Assembly (NCBI RefSeq): GCF_028640845.1
Contig: NC_080546.1
Span: forward strand, 86,218,257 to 86,282,256
Length of the DNA: 64,000 nt
From: Ahaetulla prasina
Lineage: Eukaryota > Chordata > Lepidosauria > Squamata > Colubridae
Reading direction: 5' to 3'
In this document: in pieces, positions 31,756-41,809 of the stretch
How the letters are laid out: every line of letters starts with the position of its first letter
How positions within the stretch are numbered: the first letter of the stretch is position 1
Notes under the pieces: model-generated
Told to the model about the DNA's origin: nothing
What the model saw: the letters and a program-made list of their open reading frames with translations, nothing else
Databases searched by the model: none
Position numbers and translations under genes: made by a program

Positions 31756-32106
31756 GGTAAAAGTAAAGGTTCCCCTCGCACATACGTGCTAGTTGATCCC
31801 GACTCTATGGGCCGGTGCTCATCTCCGTTTCAAAGCCGAAGAGCTAGTGCTGTCCGGAGACGTCTCCGTGGTCATGTGGCTGGCATGACTCAACGCCAAA
31901 GGCGCACGGAACGCCATTACCTTCCCACCAAAGGTGGTCCCTATTTTTCTACTGCATTTTTTACATGCTTTCGAACTGCTAGGTTGGCAGAAGTTGGGAC
32001 AAGTAATGGGAGCTCACCCCCGCGGCACTAGGGATTCGAACCGCTGAACTGCCGACCTTTTGATCGACAAGCTCAGCGTCTTACCCACTAAGCCACTGCG
32101 TCCCTA
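31756..32106 (-). mobile_element. tRNA-derived SINE, near complete, with exact TSD
   Basis: Inverse orientation relative to 25721. The exact 14-bp duplication TTCTGCACAGAATA is at 31742-31755 and 32107-32120. The B box on the minus strand is GGTTCGAATCC; the A box is TGGCTTAGTGG. It lies 46 bp from the end of the Gypsy element. Confidence 0.94.
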
Positions 32107-32120
32107 TTCTGCACAGAATA

Positions 32121-32428
32121 AGGACTCGAAAATGATCAAAATGGCCACTTTTCAACTCTATGATTCTATGATCTCCTCACTAAGTACTGTAGAGATGCAA
32201 CAGAAATTGGACAATATCTTACCTTCACTAACATGACTGATTCGTGATGGGAATATAATAAAACATGGATGTGCATACATTGCCACCTCAAAAACATGGA
32301 TGTAAGCAGATGGCTGCTGATCGGTCAGAATGCTCCGGAACATGTGCACATTCCTTTCTGAACCAAGATCTCTTGTACAAGTTGCATTCTTGAAATGACA
32401 AGAGACAACTGTTTTTGTAGGTTGGAGA
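32121..32428. other. No gene recognised
   Basis: Unassigned sequence between a SINE and a hAT element. Confidence 0.4.
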
Positions 32429-32594
32429 CAGAGGTGGTATTCAGCCGGTTCGGATCGGCACATTTTTGAGGCCAGGCACATGTGCGGAAGGCACGCGTTC
32501 CAGCAGAGTGCATATGTGGAAGGCTGGGCCCATGAGTTGATGGGCGCACTCACATTTGCGAACCGGTAGGGAAAGTATGTGAATATCACCCCTG
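32429..32594. mobile_element. 166-bp hAT MITE
   Basis: Termini CAGAGGTGGTATTCAGCCGG and GTGAATATCACCCCTG, with an exact 8-bp duplication GTTGGAGA (32421-32428 and 32595-32602). It contains GCGAACCGGTAGGG near its right end. Confidence 0.92.
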
Positions 32595-32602
32595 GTTGGA
32601 GA

Positions 32603-32890
32603 TCCTTCCTTCCTTCCTTCCTTCCTTCCTTCCTTCCTTCCTTCCTTCCTTCCTTCCTTCCTTCCTTCCTTCCTTCCTTCCTTCCTTCCTTCCTTCCTTC
32701 CTTCCTTCCTCCTCCTCCCTCCCTCCTCCTCCTTCCTTCCTTCCTCCTCCCTCCCTCCTCCTCCCTCCTTCCTTCCTTCCTTCCTCCTCCCTCCTCCTCC
32801 CTCCTCCTTCCTTCCTCCTCCTCCCTCCTCCCTCCTTCCTTCCTTCCTTCCTTCCTTCCTTCCTTCCTTCCTTCCTTCCTTCCTTCCTTT
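32603..32890. repeat. (TTCC)n array grading into TCC-rich imperfect repeats
   Basis: Pure TTCC units to about 32709, then mixed CCTCCTCC/CTTCC blocks, then TTCC again to 32888. The long Pro/Ser/Leu/Phe frames across it are artefacts. Confidence 0.95.
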
Positions 32891-33413
32891 TTTCTTTTTA
32901 GAGAGAGTCGTTTTGGTGTAGTGCTAAGGCTAGTCCAGCCTTAGACACAAAGCCACCTGGGTACCTGGGACCAAATTGCACACCCTTTAAAATAAATGTT
33001 TTAATGAAACCCCCTTTAAAATAAATCTTGGGAGAAGAACAAAGGTTCCTTTTTCTGTAAGTGTCTCTTATAATTTGTTGTAAGTTTTTTTTAATCATGA
33101 TTGGATATTGAATATTGCATTCAGAGGCACAGTCGGTTTCAAGTGGTTTATAAGAGTACAGAAATAGAACATTCTTGATGGGAAGTGACTGAACACGCTC
33201 CTTATTCATTCCAAAATTCCATCTATATATGGCCTGTGCAAACTGTGCCTCCTTTGTTTCAGAATGTTGCTTGGAACACTATGTAATACAACCACAAGTC
33301 ATCCTGTGATCTTTGGACACCCCAGTCTATAGTAGAAATGCTAATGATAGATACCATTCATAAACATTAATACTGTATATTGCTGATTCTGAGAAATCTC
33401 ACCCTATGTGTTC
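32891..33413. other. No gene recognised
   Basis: Unassigned sequence without a supported coding region. Confidence 0.4.
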
Positions 33414-33421
33414 ACCCTATC

Positions 33422-33558
33422 CAGTGGTGGGATTCAGCCAGTTCGCACCACTTCGGGAGAACTGGTTGTTAATGTTCTGAGCAGTTTGGTGAACTGGTTG
33501 TTGGAAGAAATCATTGGGACAGAGAACCGGTTGTTAAATTATTTGAATCCCACCACTG
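33422..33558. mobile_element. 137-bp palindromic hAT MITE, copy 2
   Basis: CAGTGGTGGGATTCAGCC...TTGAATCCCACCACTG with an exact duplication ACCCTATC (33414-33421 and 33559-33566). Same length and family as 18271-18407, in the opposite orientation by internal sequence. Confidence 0.93.
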
Positions 33559-33566
33559 ACCCTATC

Positions 33567-33612
33567 CAACCTACGTTGAACTTTGTGTGTCCAATCACAC
33601 TTGGCAATAAAA
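33567..33612 (+). mobile_element. CR1-L3-type LINE extreme 3' end
   Basis: GTGTGTCCAATCACACTTGGCAATAAAAAC, the terminal motif of the family seen at 14093 and 43798, leading directly into ATTCT pentamers. Confidence 0.78.
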
Positions 33613-34180
33613 ACATTCTATTCTATTCTATTCTATTCTATTCTATTCTATTCTATTCTATTCTATTCTATTCTATTCTATTCTATTCTATTCTATTCCA
33701 TTCCATTCCATTCCACTTTAATCTCCCCTACTCTACTCTTCCCAAGCCTACCCTATTCTACCCTATCCTATTCTTTATTCCATTATTCTATTCTATTCTA
33801 TTCTATTCTATTCTATTCTATTCTATTCTATTCTATTCTATGCTATGCTATGCTATGCTATGCTATGCTATGCTATGCTATGCTATGCTATCCTATCCTA
33901 TCCTATCCTATCCTATCCTATCCTATCCTATCCTATCCTATCCTATGCTATCTTATCCTACTCTACTCTACTCTACTCTGTACTATTCCATTCCATTCCA
34001 TTCAGGAGTGGGTTCTACTTACCTTTATTAACAGTTTGCAACAGGAGTGTGTGCGTGCTTCTGCACATGTGCAGAAGCTTCAGTGCATGTGCAGATCGCC
34101 AAATATGATGTCAGGGTGGGTGGGTGGAGCCTCCTGCCACTTTTACTACCGGTTCTCAAGAACCAGACAGAACTGGGAGC

Positions 34181-35966
34181 TTCCGGTATCCAGCGGCAAC
34201 GGACGTCTGGAAGGTTTCTCCTGCCTCCAGCGCCCGAATCCGGCCGCCGCCGAGGCCCTCAGGGGCCAGGTGTTCCGAAAAGGACACCTGCCGTACGGAC
34301 GGCTCGCCAGGGGTCTCCCAGCCGATATACAGGACTGTGGGGACCGATGCTGGCGCGGCCCTAGGCTTGGCGGGGTTCGAGGCCACAGGCCGCGCCATTA
34401 TTTTGGTCGCCTGGGCGCTGTGCCCGTGACACCGGGCATTGGATTTATAACTGCAGCAGCCTGGTGGTGAACAGGGCACGGAGAAGAATTGAGGAGGAGA
34501 AGGAAGGGAATATCGGTGGCGTGGTGGAGTGCTCCGGAGTGCGGGGGTTTCTCTCCCCTGCGGTTGGAAGGAGCACGAGTTATTCTGGAGAGAGGAGAAC
34601 TTAAAATAAGAAGATTACGGTTTTGTGGAGCTCTGGAGAGAAGAGGTGATGGAGAAATTTAGGAGGGAAGGTTTGAGGCCCCTCCTTCTGGGGAACAGTG
34701 GTGGCGTCCAGCTTCCGCCTTCACTATGAGAATTTTGATGACATCACTTCCCTTGACTTCCTGGTTGACTAACTGTACTCTGGACTCGTTGCTCCTGTGA
34801 GTGCCCCTGGTGGATCCGGAGGAAATTACAAGGATACTGTGCTTGCCTGAGGATTTTGTATTTTTTTTTCAAATGGCAAAGGTCAGAGACCAACTGCTGG
34901 AGAGATGGAGAATTCTGGAAAAGTTATCCAATATGGACAAGAAATTGGATGATTTGCAAAGAGGCCAACGAAATAAGAGCAGAAATTGTGACTATCCAAA
35001 AGGATTTAAAGGATACTCAACAAGTCTCAGCAGAAAACAAGAAGAAAGTGGAAGGTCTGGAGGGTGAGATGCGGGTAGTGCAGAAAAGAGAGGAGACGAC
35101 AGGCAATGCTGTGCTTGGACTACAGATGGATAAAATGTCTTATTTCCTTAGGTTTCAAAATTTGGAAGAAGTGGACCAAGAAGACTTGAGAGATGTTGTG
35201 ACTAAATTGTTGGGAGAATTTCTTGGGAGAGGTGTTGATTTCATGAATTGGGATGTGGATCGAGTTTATAGAGTTAATTGCAATATGCACGCACGCATGC
35301 AGTTCCCAGAGAGGTTCATGTCAAATTTGTGAGAAGAGAGACGAGATGAAATTCTTAGAAAACATAGGAGTGGGGCACTGATTTACAGGGGCAGGAGATA
35401 GCCATTCTGAGGCAGATTCCCAGACAGGTACGTGAAAAAGAAAGAAATATTATTTTTGTCAAGCAAATTGTACCAGAAGGAGTGGGCTTCAGATGGCTGA
35501 TGCCAGAGGGATTGATGATTTTCCGGGAGGGCATTACGAAAAAATCAGTACAATTGTGGAGGCTACGGCCTATGTGGAGGAACACAAAGCCTTCCTGGAA
35601 TCAGATGACCCAGGAATTGAAGAAGGGAGGTTATAGATCATGGGGCTGAGCGGCTGCCGCTGTTGCGGCCCTGGAGTTGGGTCAGGCTGAACCCAGAGTT
35701 CTGAGATCCAAAACTAGGAAGTGATAAAGATATTTGGGATTGTGTTGGTTTTCCTTATTCTCTTTTATGCGATATTCTGTTTATTCTTGACTCTTCTTTA
35801 TTACGTATTTAAAATTTGCAAACTTAGCTACTGTGTCACCTGCTTGCCTTATGGCTGTTGTATGTGTTAAAAATTTGAGTAAAATTCTTATTTTAGATAA
35901 GAAAATGAAAATTTACCATACCTGATATGTATTTGTATAAACCTTTTTGACTAATAAAACTTTTGA

Positions 35967-36000
<34 letters not shown>
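34181..36000 (+). mobile_element. L1-type non-autonomous element: 5' UTR, ORF1, 3' UTR, poly(A), no ORF2
   Basis: An 1820-bp plus-strand insertion flanked by the exact duplication GAACTGGGAGC (34170-34180 and 36001-36011). It has a GC-rich leader to 34873, an ORF1 remnant to about 35636, a 3' UTR with AATAAAAC near 35952 and a poly(A) of roughly 30. No endonuclease or polymerase region exists between ORF1 and the 3' UTR. It resembles the ORF1-only HAL1 design known in mammals. Confidence 0.85.
34874..35636 (+). pseudogene. L1-type ORF1 protein remnant
   Basis: The start chosen is the ATG at 34874 (MAKVRDQLLERWRILEKLSNMDKKLDDLQ). After a frameshift near 34955 the coiled coil continues (IRAEIVTIQKDLKDTQQVSAENKKKVEGLEGEMRVV). 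The RRM-like domain follows: SYFLRFQNLEEVDQEDLRDVVTKLL, then DVDRVYRVN. Past another indel near 35320 the C-terminal domain reads VHVKFVRRETRDEILRKHR and ends GIEEGR before a stop near 35636. The sequence is clearly different from the ORF1 at 2936-4006, so two L1 lineages are present. The protein would bind and chaperone element RNA; this copy is broken. Confidence 0.8.
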
Positions 36001-36006
<6 letters not shown>

Positions 36007-36475
36007 GGAGCAACCCACCACTGATTCCATTCCATTCCACTTTAATTTCCCCTACTCTACTCTTTCCAACCCTACCCTACCCTACCCTACCCTATCTTAT
36101 TCTTCATTCCACTATTCTATTCTATTCTATTCTATTCTATTCTATTCTATTCTATTCTATTCTATTCTATTCTATTCTATTCTATTCTATTCTATTCTAT
36201 TCTATTCTATTCCATTCCACTCCACTCCACTCCACTCTATTCCATTCTATTCCGTTTATTTCTATTCTATTCTATTCTATTCTATTCTATTCTATTCTAT
36301 TCTATTCTATTCTGTTCTGTTCTGTTCTGTTCTGTTCTGTTCTGTCCTACTCTACTCTACTCTACTCTACTTACTCTACTCCACTCCACTCCATTCCATT
36401 CCATTCCATTCCATTCTATTCTATTCTATTCTATTCCACTCCACTCCACTCCACTCCACTCCACTCCATTTCTTC

Positions 36476-37174
36476 AGATGTTACGGAGTCCAACAAAACT
36501 TGCAGAAAACTCTGCATAAGATTGCTGCATTCAAATGCTGAATGCGAAAGCATCCATGAAAATGCTTTGTCAGGACCGAGAGAGGAGAATGCCGAGACTG
36601 TGGCTGAGCAGTGATCACTTCTAAGGGACCATTATCTCCAGAACGGATGTTCCTCGTTGCAACTTAAGGATAGTATCTGCTCCCTCAGACGTTTTATGCC
36701 TACTTGCCATTCTCTTTGTTCTGAGAAGACTCAGTCATGAATTGAGAAGCGTTGCTGCTCAGATAATTAGGATCTGCGGTGCTTAAGGATGACTGCCATT
36801 AAGGAAGCATCGTGGCACGAGTGGTGTCATTGCAAACTGTGAATTATCCATATGTGACTTTCAAAGGCAGCTGCTCTACTGCTGCTAAGGTGGCCTTCCT
36901 TCAACAACACAAACCTCAGGAGAAATCCTTTCACGCTAAATGACTTCAAAGAGATTTCTTTCCCTCTCCCATTCCGCCCGGAAGTTATTTTATCTTTCTC
37001 TCAAGAGACAAGGAACCCCCTAAAGAAGCAATCAAAGCATATGGCCAGTGCTGGATAAAAGTGAGGCTGTTTCTACTCCTTCTCTCTACCAGTTTGACTG
37101 GAAAAGGTAAAGATGACCTTGAATCAAGGCCAATCCAAAAACTGCACCCACGCAGTCTTATTGGGAATATGACA
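36476..37174. other. No gene recognised
   Basis: About 700 bp of mixed sequence without repeats or supported coding. Confidence 0.45.
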
Positions 37175-37176
37175 TA

Positions 37177-37708
37177 CAGCATTTTTCAGAGTACAAGACA
37201 CGCTTTTTCCTCTCCTAAAAGAGGCTGAAAATTTGGGTGCATCTTATACTCGGAATGTAGCTTTTTCGAAGCTTTTTTCCAGCCCTAACAAGGCACCAGC
37301 AAGTGACACAATCTCTGTGCTTTCCCTGCTCCCTCTGTCTCACAGCTGTACTTTAGAAGCATTTTTTTCAGTGAAGTGATCTTCCGTGCTTTGCCTGCCC
37401 CCTCTGACTTTCAGCTGTAAAGCTTTTTTTCAGCCCAAATGAGGCGCTAGCAAGTGAAGCGATGATCTCCGTGGTTTGCCTGCTTTTCTCATTGCTTCTT
37501 TCTCCAAAGATCAGTTGTGCTTTAGAAGCTGTGTTTTTTTATCCCCAAGCAGCGGATAAAACCAGCAAACTAATGTGCTCAAGCCGACCAAACTGAGGAC
37601 ACTAGCCAGATAAATACCTGGTAGGCAGATTCCCACCCCCCTATTTTCCTCCCCAAAAACTAAGCTGTGTCTTATACTCCGGTGCATCTTATACTCCAAA
37701 AAATATGA
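37177..37708. mobile_element. TA-flanked MITE (CNGTATTTTTCGGAGTATAAG family), copy 1
   Basis: Left CAGCATTTTTCAGAGTACAAG, right CTTATACTCCAAAAAATATG, inverse of each other with changes. TA lies on both sides. The interior has repeated AAGCTTTTTTTCAGCCC and AGTGAAGCGAT units. Tc1/mariner-like by its TA duplication; no transposase. Confidence 0.75.
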
Positions 37709-37799
37709 TAAAACATCTTACTGTGATTGATTGGTTCAAGAATATTTCTTTCTTTCCAATCTAGGTATCAGATTTAAAATTTCCAAGTGGTCACTCATA

Positions 37800-37962
37800 C
37801 TAGACTTCCTCAAGAGGTTGTGAATGCTCCAACACTGGAAGTTTTTAAGAAGATGTTGGATAACCATTTTTTCTGAAGTTGTGTAGGATTTCCTGTCTAA
37901 GCAGGGGGTTGGACTAGAAGACCTCCAAGGTCCCTTCCAACTCTGTTATTCTATTCTACACT
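37800..37962 (+). mobile_element. CR1 LINE 3' end
   Basis: GAATGCTCCAACACTGGAAG, GGATTTCCTGTC, GGTTGGACTAGAAGACC, CCTCCAAGGTCCCTTCC, TTATTCTATTC tail. Confidence 0.85.
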
Positions 37963-38825
37963 AGAAGTATCAATCTTCTTTGCATAAAAGATCGGTCAGG
38001 GTTGCTATCAACTATCCCTACTTACTAAGTTTCTTTCTCTTGGAGGCTCCTACCTCTTTTGTCTGATTGTTTCTAGGCAGCATCTCTTCCCCTTGTGCCC
38101 CCGATCATCTACACATTCCATTCCACTGTTATGATTAATACTGGCAATAAAAGTAACTGGAGAAAATCACAAAATACAAAGACCGGTGCATAGAAGTAGA
38201 ATGACTGTGGCAAAAGAAAGTAAAGATAATACCAAAGTTAAAAGGCTACTTAGGCACAATCCAAAACTTGAAATATCACTTTGGCATTGACCAAACTCAC
38301 AGTCAGTCAATTGCAAAATGCAGCTTTATTTGGAGTAGCTTACATCCAGTTCCAAATAATGTATCAAATACTATTAAACAACAATTGCCTATCCCAGATC
38401 CTTGGGAAGGACTTGTTTGGGGGACAAAAATGCCATCTCCGATGCAAATATCTCGCTCGCTGAGAAACAAACCATAATAATTTCTATTTGAATAATACTA
38501 TTTCAACAGGAAAGGAAGAATCAATGAAATACACTGCTGAGTAGCTCTTGGCAGAGAAGCCACAAAGGCCTTGAAAAAGATATTCAACTGCTGTGATGTG
38601 TCCACACCTGTTGTGGCGCGTCTGCTGTCAGCAGAACTATCAGCAGAGTCAGATGAGGAGGAGGGAGAGGGGGAGCCTGGGCCAACTTTGGAGCCTTTGA
38701 TGGTGAAGCAGAATCAGAGGCAGATGCAGAGTTGGGGCCGTCTGTCTGCCCCCAGGTGGAGAGGCAGCTGTTTTCAGGCCTGAGCTGAGTGAGGGGGAGG
38801 AATGGATGGGGACCATCCCAGATGT
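37963..38825. other. No gene recognised
   Basis: Unassigned; the stretch 38600-38830 (GTCAGCAGAACTATCAGCAG...GGTGGAGAGG) resembles LTR-type coding scraps but no boundary was found. Confidence 0.4.
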
Positions 38826-38831
38826 GTGTAT

Positions 38832-39793
38832 GCATAGAGAGGAGAGGAAAGGAGAGGGAATGGAATGGAATGGAATGGAGGAAAGGAGAGGAATGGAAAG
38901 GAGAGGAATGGAATGGAATGGAATGGAATGGAATGGAATGGAATAGGGGAGGGGAGAGGAGAGGAGAGGAGAGGAGAGGAGAGGAGAGGAGAGGAGAGGA
39001 GAGGAGAGGAGAGGAGAGGGAATGGAATGGAATGGAATGGAGGAAAGGAGAGGAATGGAATGGAAAGGAAAGGAATGGAATAGAATAGGGGAGAGGAGAG
39101 GAGAGGAGAGGAGAGGAGGAGAGGAGAGAAGAGGGAATGGAATGGAATGGAATGGAGGAAAGGAGAGGAATGGAAAGGAAAGCAATGGAATGGAATGGAA
39201 TGGGGAGAGGAGAGGAGGGGAGAGGAGAGGAGAGGAGAGTAGGAGAGGAAAGGAGAGGAGAGGAGAGGGAATGGAATGGAATGGAATGGAGGAAAGGAGG
39301 GGAATGGAAAGGAAAGCAATGGAATGGAATGGAATGGAATGGGGAGAGGAGAGGAGAGGAGGGGAGGGGAGGGGAGAGGAGAGGAGAGGAGAGGAGAGAA
39401 TGGAATGGAATGTAGGAGAGGAGAGGAGAGGAGAGGAGAGGAGAGGAGAGGAGGAGGGAATGGAATGGAATGGAATAGGGAGGGCAGGGCAGGGCATGGA
39501 ATGGAATGGAGGAAAGGAGAGGAATGGAAAGGAAAGGAATGGAATGGAATGGAATGGAATGGAATAGGGGAAAGGAGGGGAGGGGAGGGGAGGGGAGAGG
39601 GAATGGAAAGGAATGCAATGGAATGTAGGAGAGGAGAGAAGAATGGACTGGAAGAGGGGAGGGGAGGGGAGGGGAGGGGAGAGGAGAGGAGAGGAGAGGA
39701 GAGGAGAGGAGAGGAGAGGGAATGGAATGGAATGGAATGGAATGGAGTGGAATGGAGGAGAGGAGAGGAGAGGAGAGGAGAGGAGAGGAGAGA
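38832..39793. repeat. GGAGA / GGAAT pentamer array, about 1 kb
   Basis: Blocks of GAGAG-G repeats alternate with AATGG repeats in larger units. A recurring module of about 100-150 bp runs (GGAGA)n, GGGAATGGAATGG, GAGGAAAGGAGAGG, AATGGAAAGGAAAGCAATGG. The plus strand is almost all purine plus T of AATGG. Both strands stay open over hundreds of codons purely from composition. Confidence 0.95.
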
Positions 39794-40269
39794 GGAGGCA
39801 ATAAGCCGGTTCTCAGGGAAAAGAAGATGTAGACACTGGCCAACCCCACCCAGGCTAGGAAATAAACAGTAGGGGTTTGGGAGCGGCCTGTTGTTTTGTC
39901 ACAGAAAACTGTTCGTTCTTCAGTTTACATCAATCAAGTCAGATTCCTTTGCCAGAACGAGGTTCGTCAGGACTATTTGCTGTGTATTTGAGGTGCCAAC
40001 TGAGTCTCCCTGAGGGGAAATAATACTGTAGGTAGTGAATTTGCTTCAGCCGGTGAGAAACAGAGCCTGTTTCTGCTTGGCTTAAATCACTGAACTACTT
40101 TTGATCTTGAATTTCTCATGTGAACAGAGACAGTTCTTGACCTGTTTCAAAAGGGGAAGAGACTTGCATTTGTGACTACTCATTTTTGGTTTCATCTAAC
40201 CAACATGAACAAAGACTGTTCCTGCCCTGGGGGGGTCTGTCACTATAAGTAGTTTCTCATTGCTTGCGA
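39794..40269. other. No gene recognised
   Basis: Unassigned sequence. Confidence 0.4.
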
Positions 40270-40445
40270 AGGCTGGGTCAGAACACCTCAGAATTGTGCT
40301 AGTCACTCTGTGGAAGTGAAAGTTGGACCTTGAATATGGATTTGATGCTTTTGAACTTTGGTGCTGGGGGTGGGGGGGAAATGCTGAGAATACCATGGCC
40401 GGCCAATAAAACAAACTGATGGATCATCAAACAAATTAACCTAGA
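40270..40445 (+). mobile_element. RTE/BovB-like LINE fragment
   Basis: GTGAAAGTTGGACCTTGAA, TTTGATGCTTTTGAACTTTG, TGAGAATACCATGG and AACTGATGGATCATC resemble the BovB-type segment encoding CESWTLK...DAFELWCW...LRIPW. Divergent and interrupted. Confidence 0.5.
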
Positions 40446-40941
40446 TACCTTTGCGTGGATGACTGAGAGTCTTCATTGTCACATTGCAACGCAGTTTGAG
40501 GAAACCCCTGAGGTCCGTGCAGCAAGAGTTGGTACATTCCAACGATTCTGCACCTAACTAATTTGCTTTGTCTGATGCAGCTGCTTGGATGAGCAGTGCA
40601 ATGTCTCAAGCTAACCAAAATTTGCCCAGTTGCCACAGTTTCGACCTTCAGGCACCGTTCTTGAGAGTCTTCATTGACATAAATCAATTCAAGAGTTCTC
40701 ACTCAAGGCACAAATGAGCGAACTTGAATGATCCTACTTGGAGATATTGTGTGATGACCTAGTTCCCTGGGGAAAAAAAAAATACTGCTAGGAAAGGTGG
40801 AAGGAAAGAGATGAAGAGGATGATTAGCAAGAATGACTTTCATGGCCCATCAGATCCTGGTTTGAAGGAGGAGTTGAACCGGACCATCTGACAAGGATGG
40901 CGCATCTCCCCTGGAATGTCTGGAGAATTCAGGGACCAAGA
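40446..40941. other. No gene recognised
   Basis: Unassigned; GAGAGTCTTCATTG occurs at about 40467 and 40660, which may be a remnant duplication. Confidence 0.35.
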
Positions 40942-41428
40942 CAATGGTGGAATTCAACTAATTTAGGAACCGGTTCTCTGCCATAATGACCGGCTGGGTG
41001 GGCGTGGCCATAGTGGGTGTAGCCAGGGTGTGTGACAGGCAGCACTTGGCTTGTCTGTGCCCCATTTTGGGCCTCCTGCACACACTCCTGTACCCTGTTT
41101 TGTGTCTAGAAGGCCTCACTGAAGCCTCCTGGGAGTGAAAATGGGCCGCGCTGCTCCCCTGCCATGTTTTGGGCCTAGGAGGCCTCCCTGAAGCCTCCTG
41201 GGAGTGAAAACAGGCCACAGATGGGATGCACTGCCTCTGTGTTCCGTTTTGGGCCTAGTAGGCCTTTGTGCACTTACCTGGGAGGTTGAATGGGGCACAT
41301 GGGGACTCCTGGAGGAGTGGGGTGGGGTGAGACGAGCTAGTCATCGGAACTACTGGTTCGGTGAACCGGATGTAAAATTAACATCTGGTTCACTCGAACC
41401 AGTGTGAACCGGCTGAATCCCAATCCTG
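40942..41428. mobile_element. hAT-like element related to the 137-bp MITE
   Basis: Left CAATGGTGGAATTCAACTAATTTAGGAACCGG, right GTGAACCGGCTGAATCCCAATCCTG. Between them is an interior with two-to-three degenerate units of TTTTGGGCCTAGGAGGCC...CCTCCTGGGAGTGAAAA. It looks like a longer relative of the 137-bp MITE. No duplication found. Confidence 0.65.
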
Positions 41429-41589
41429 TCCCAGTCACCTCCAGCTTTGGGCCAGGTGGTTGACCAGATGGGGAGTTGCCTGCCCCCACAAACACAGGGG
41501 ATGAATGGCTGCAGACAGGCAATGAACATGTTAGGCAGAAGGTCCCCTCTGATGAGGAACAGCTGCCTCCCCCAGTCGGTCCGTGTGGG

Positions 41590-41800
41590 CACCATGCTTA
41601 GAATGCCGTATTGCAGGCTAATTCTGCTGACTGCCAACAGTTCAATCCTGATCGGCTCAAGTTTGACTTCAGCCGTTCGAGGTCAGTAAAATGAGGATCC
41701 AGATTGTTGGGGCAGATAGGCTGACACTGTAAACCACTTAGAGAGGACTGCAAAGCACTGTGAAGTGGTATATAAGTCTAAGTGCTATTGCTATTTCTAT
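41590..41800 (+). mobile_element. tRNA-derived SINE (AGTGCTATTGCTATT-tail family)
   Basis: B-box-like AGTTCAATCCTGA, GTAAAATGAGGATCCAG core, CTGTAAACCACTTAGAGAGG and the AAGTGGTATATAAGTCTAAGTGCTATTGCTATT tail. Same family as 9190-9805 (inverse) and 44868-45465. Confidence 0.75.
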
Positions 41801-41809
41801 CTGAAGGCA

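Larger units (their letters stand above)
34003..36023. mobile_element. hAT MITE in the pentamer array, split by an L1-type element
   Basis: Left part 34003-34180 begins CAGGAGTGGGTTCTAC and holds TACCGGTTCTCAAGAACC. Right part 36001-36023 ends AACCCACCACTG. The duplication ATTCCATT (33995-34002, 36024-36031) fits but lies in repetitive DNA. Confidence 0.78.
33609..36475. repeat. ATTCT-type pentamer array, split by a hAT/L1 insertion
   Basis: Left part 33609-34002: ATTCT, ATTCC, then ATTCT, a homogeneous ATGCT block (33838-33890), an ATCCT block (33890-33955) and ACTCT. Right part 36024-36475: ATTCC, ACCCT, ATTCT, CCACT, CTGTT and ACTCT blocks. The same pentamer phase on both sides of the insertion shows one original array of about 850 bp. 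The long Tyr/Ser/Ile/Leu frames are artefacts. Confidence 0.93.

Noticed and set aside
33408..34470. Open frames of 207 and 295 codons
   Set aside because: They run through ATTCT pentamers into a hAT element; not coding.
38584..39872. Long open frames on both strands (up to about 420 codons) rich in Ser/Pro/His/Phe or Glu/Arg/Gly
   Set aside because: They lie across the GGAGA/GGAAT pentamer array, which simply lacks stop codons; no start context or domain.
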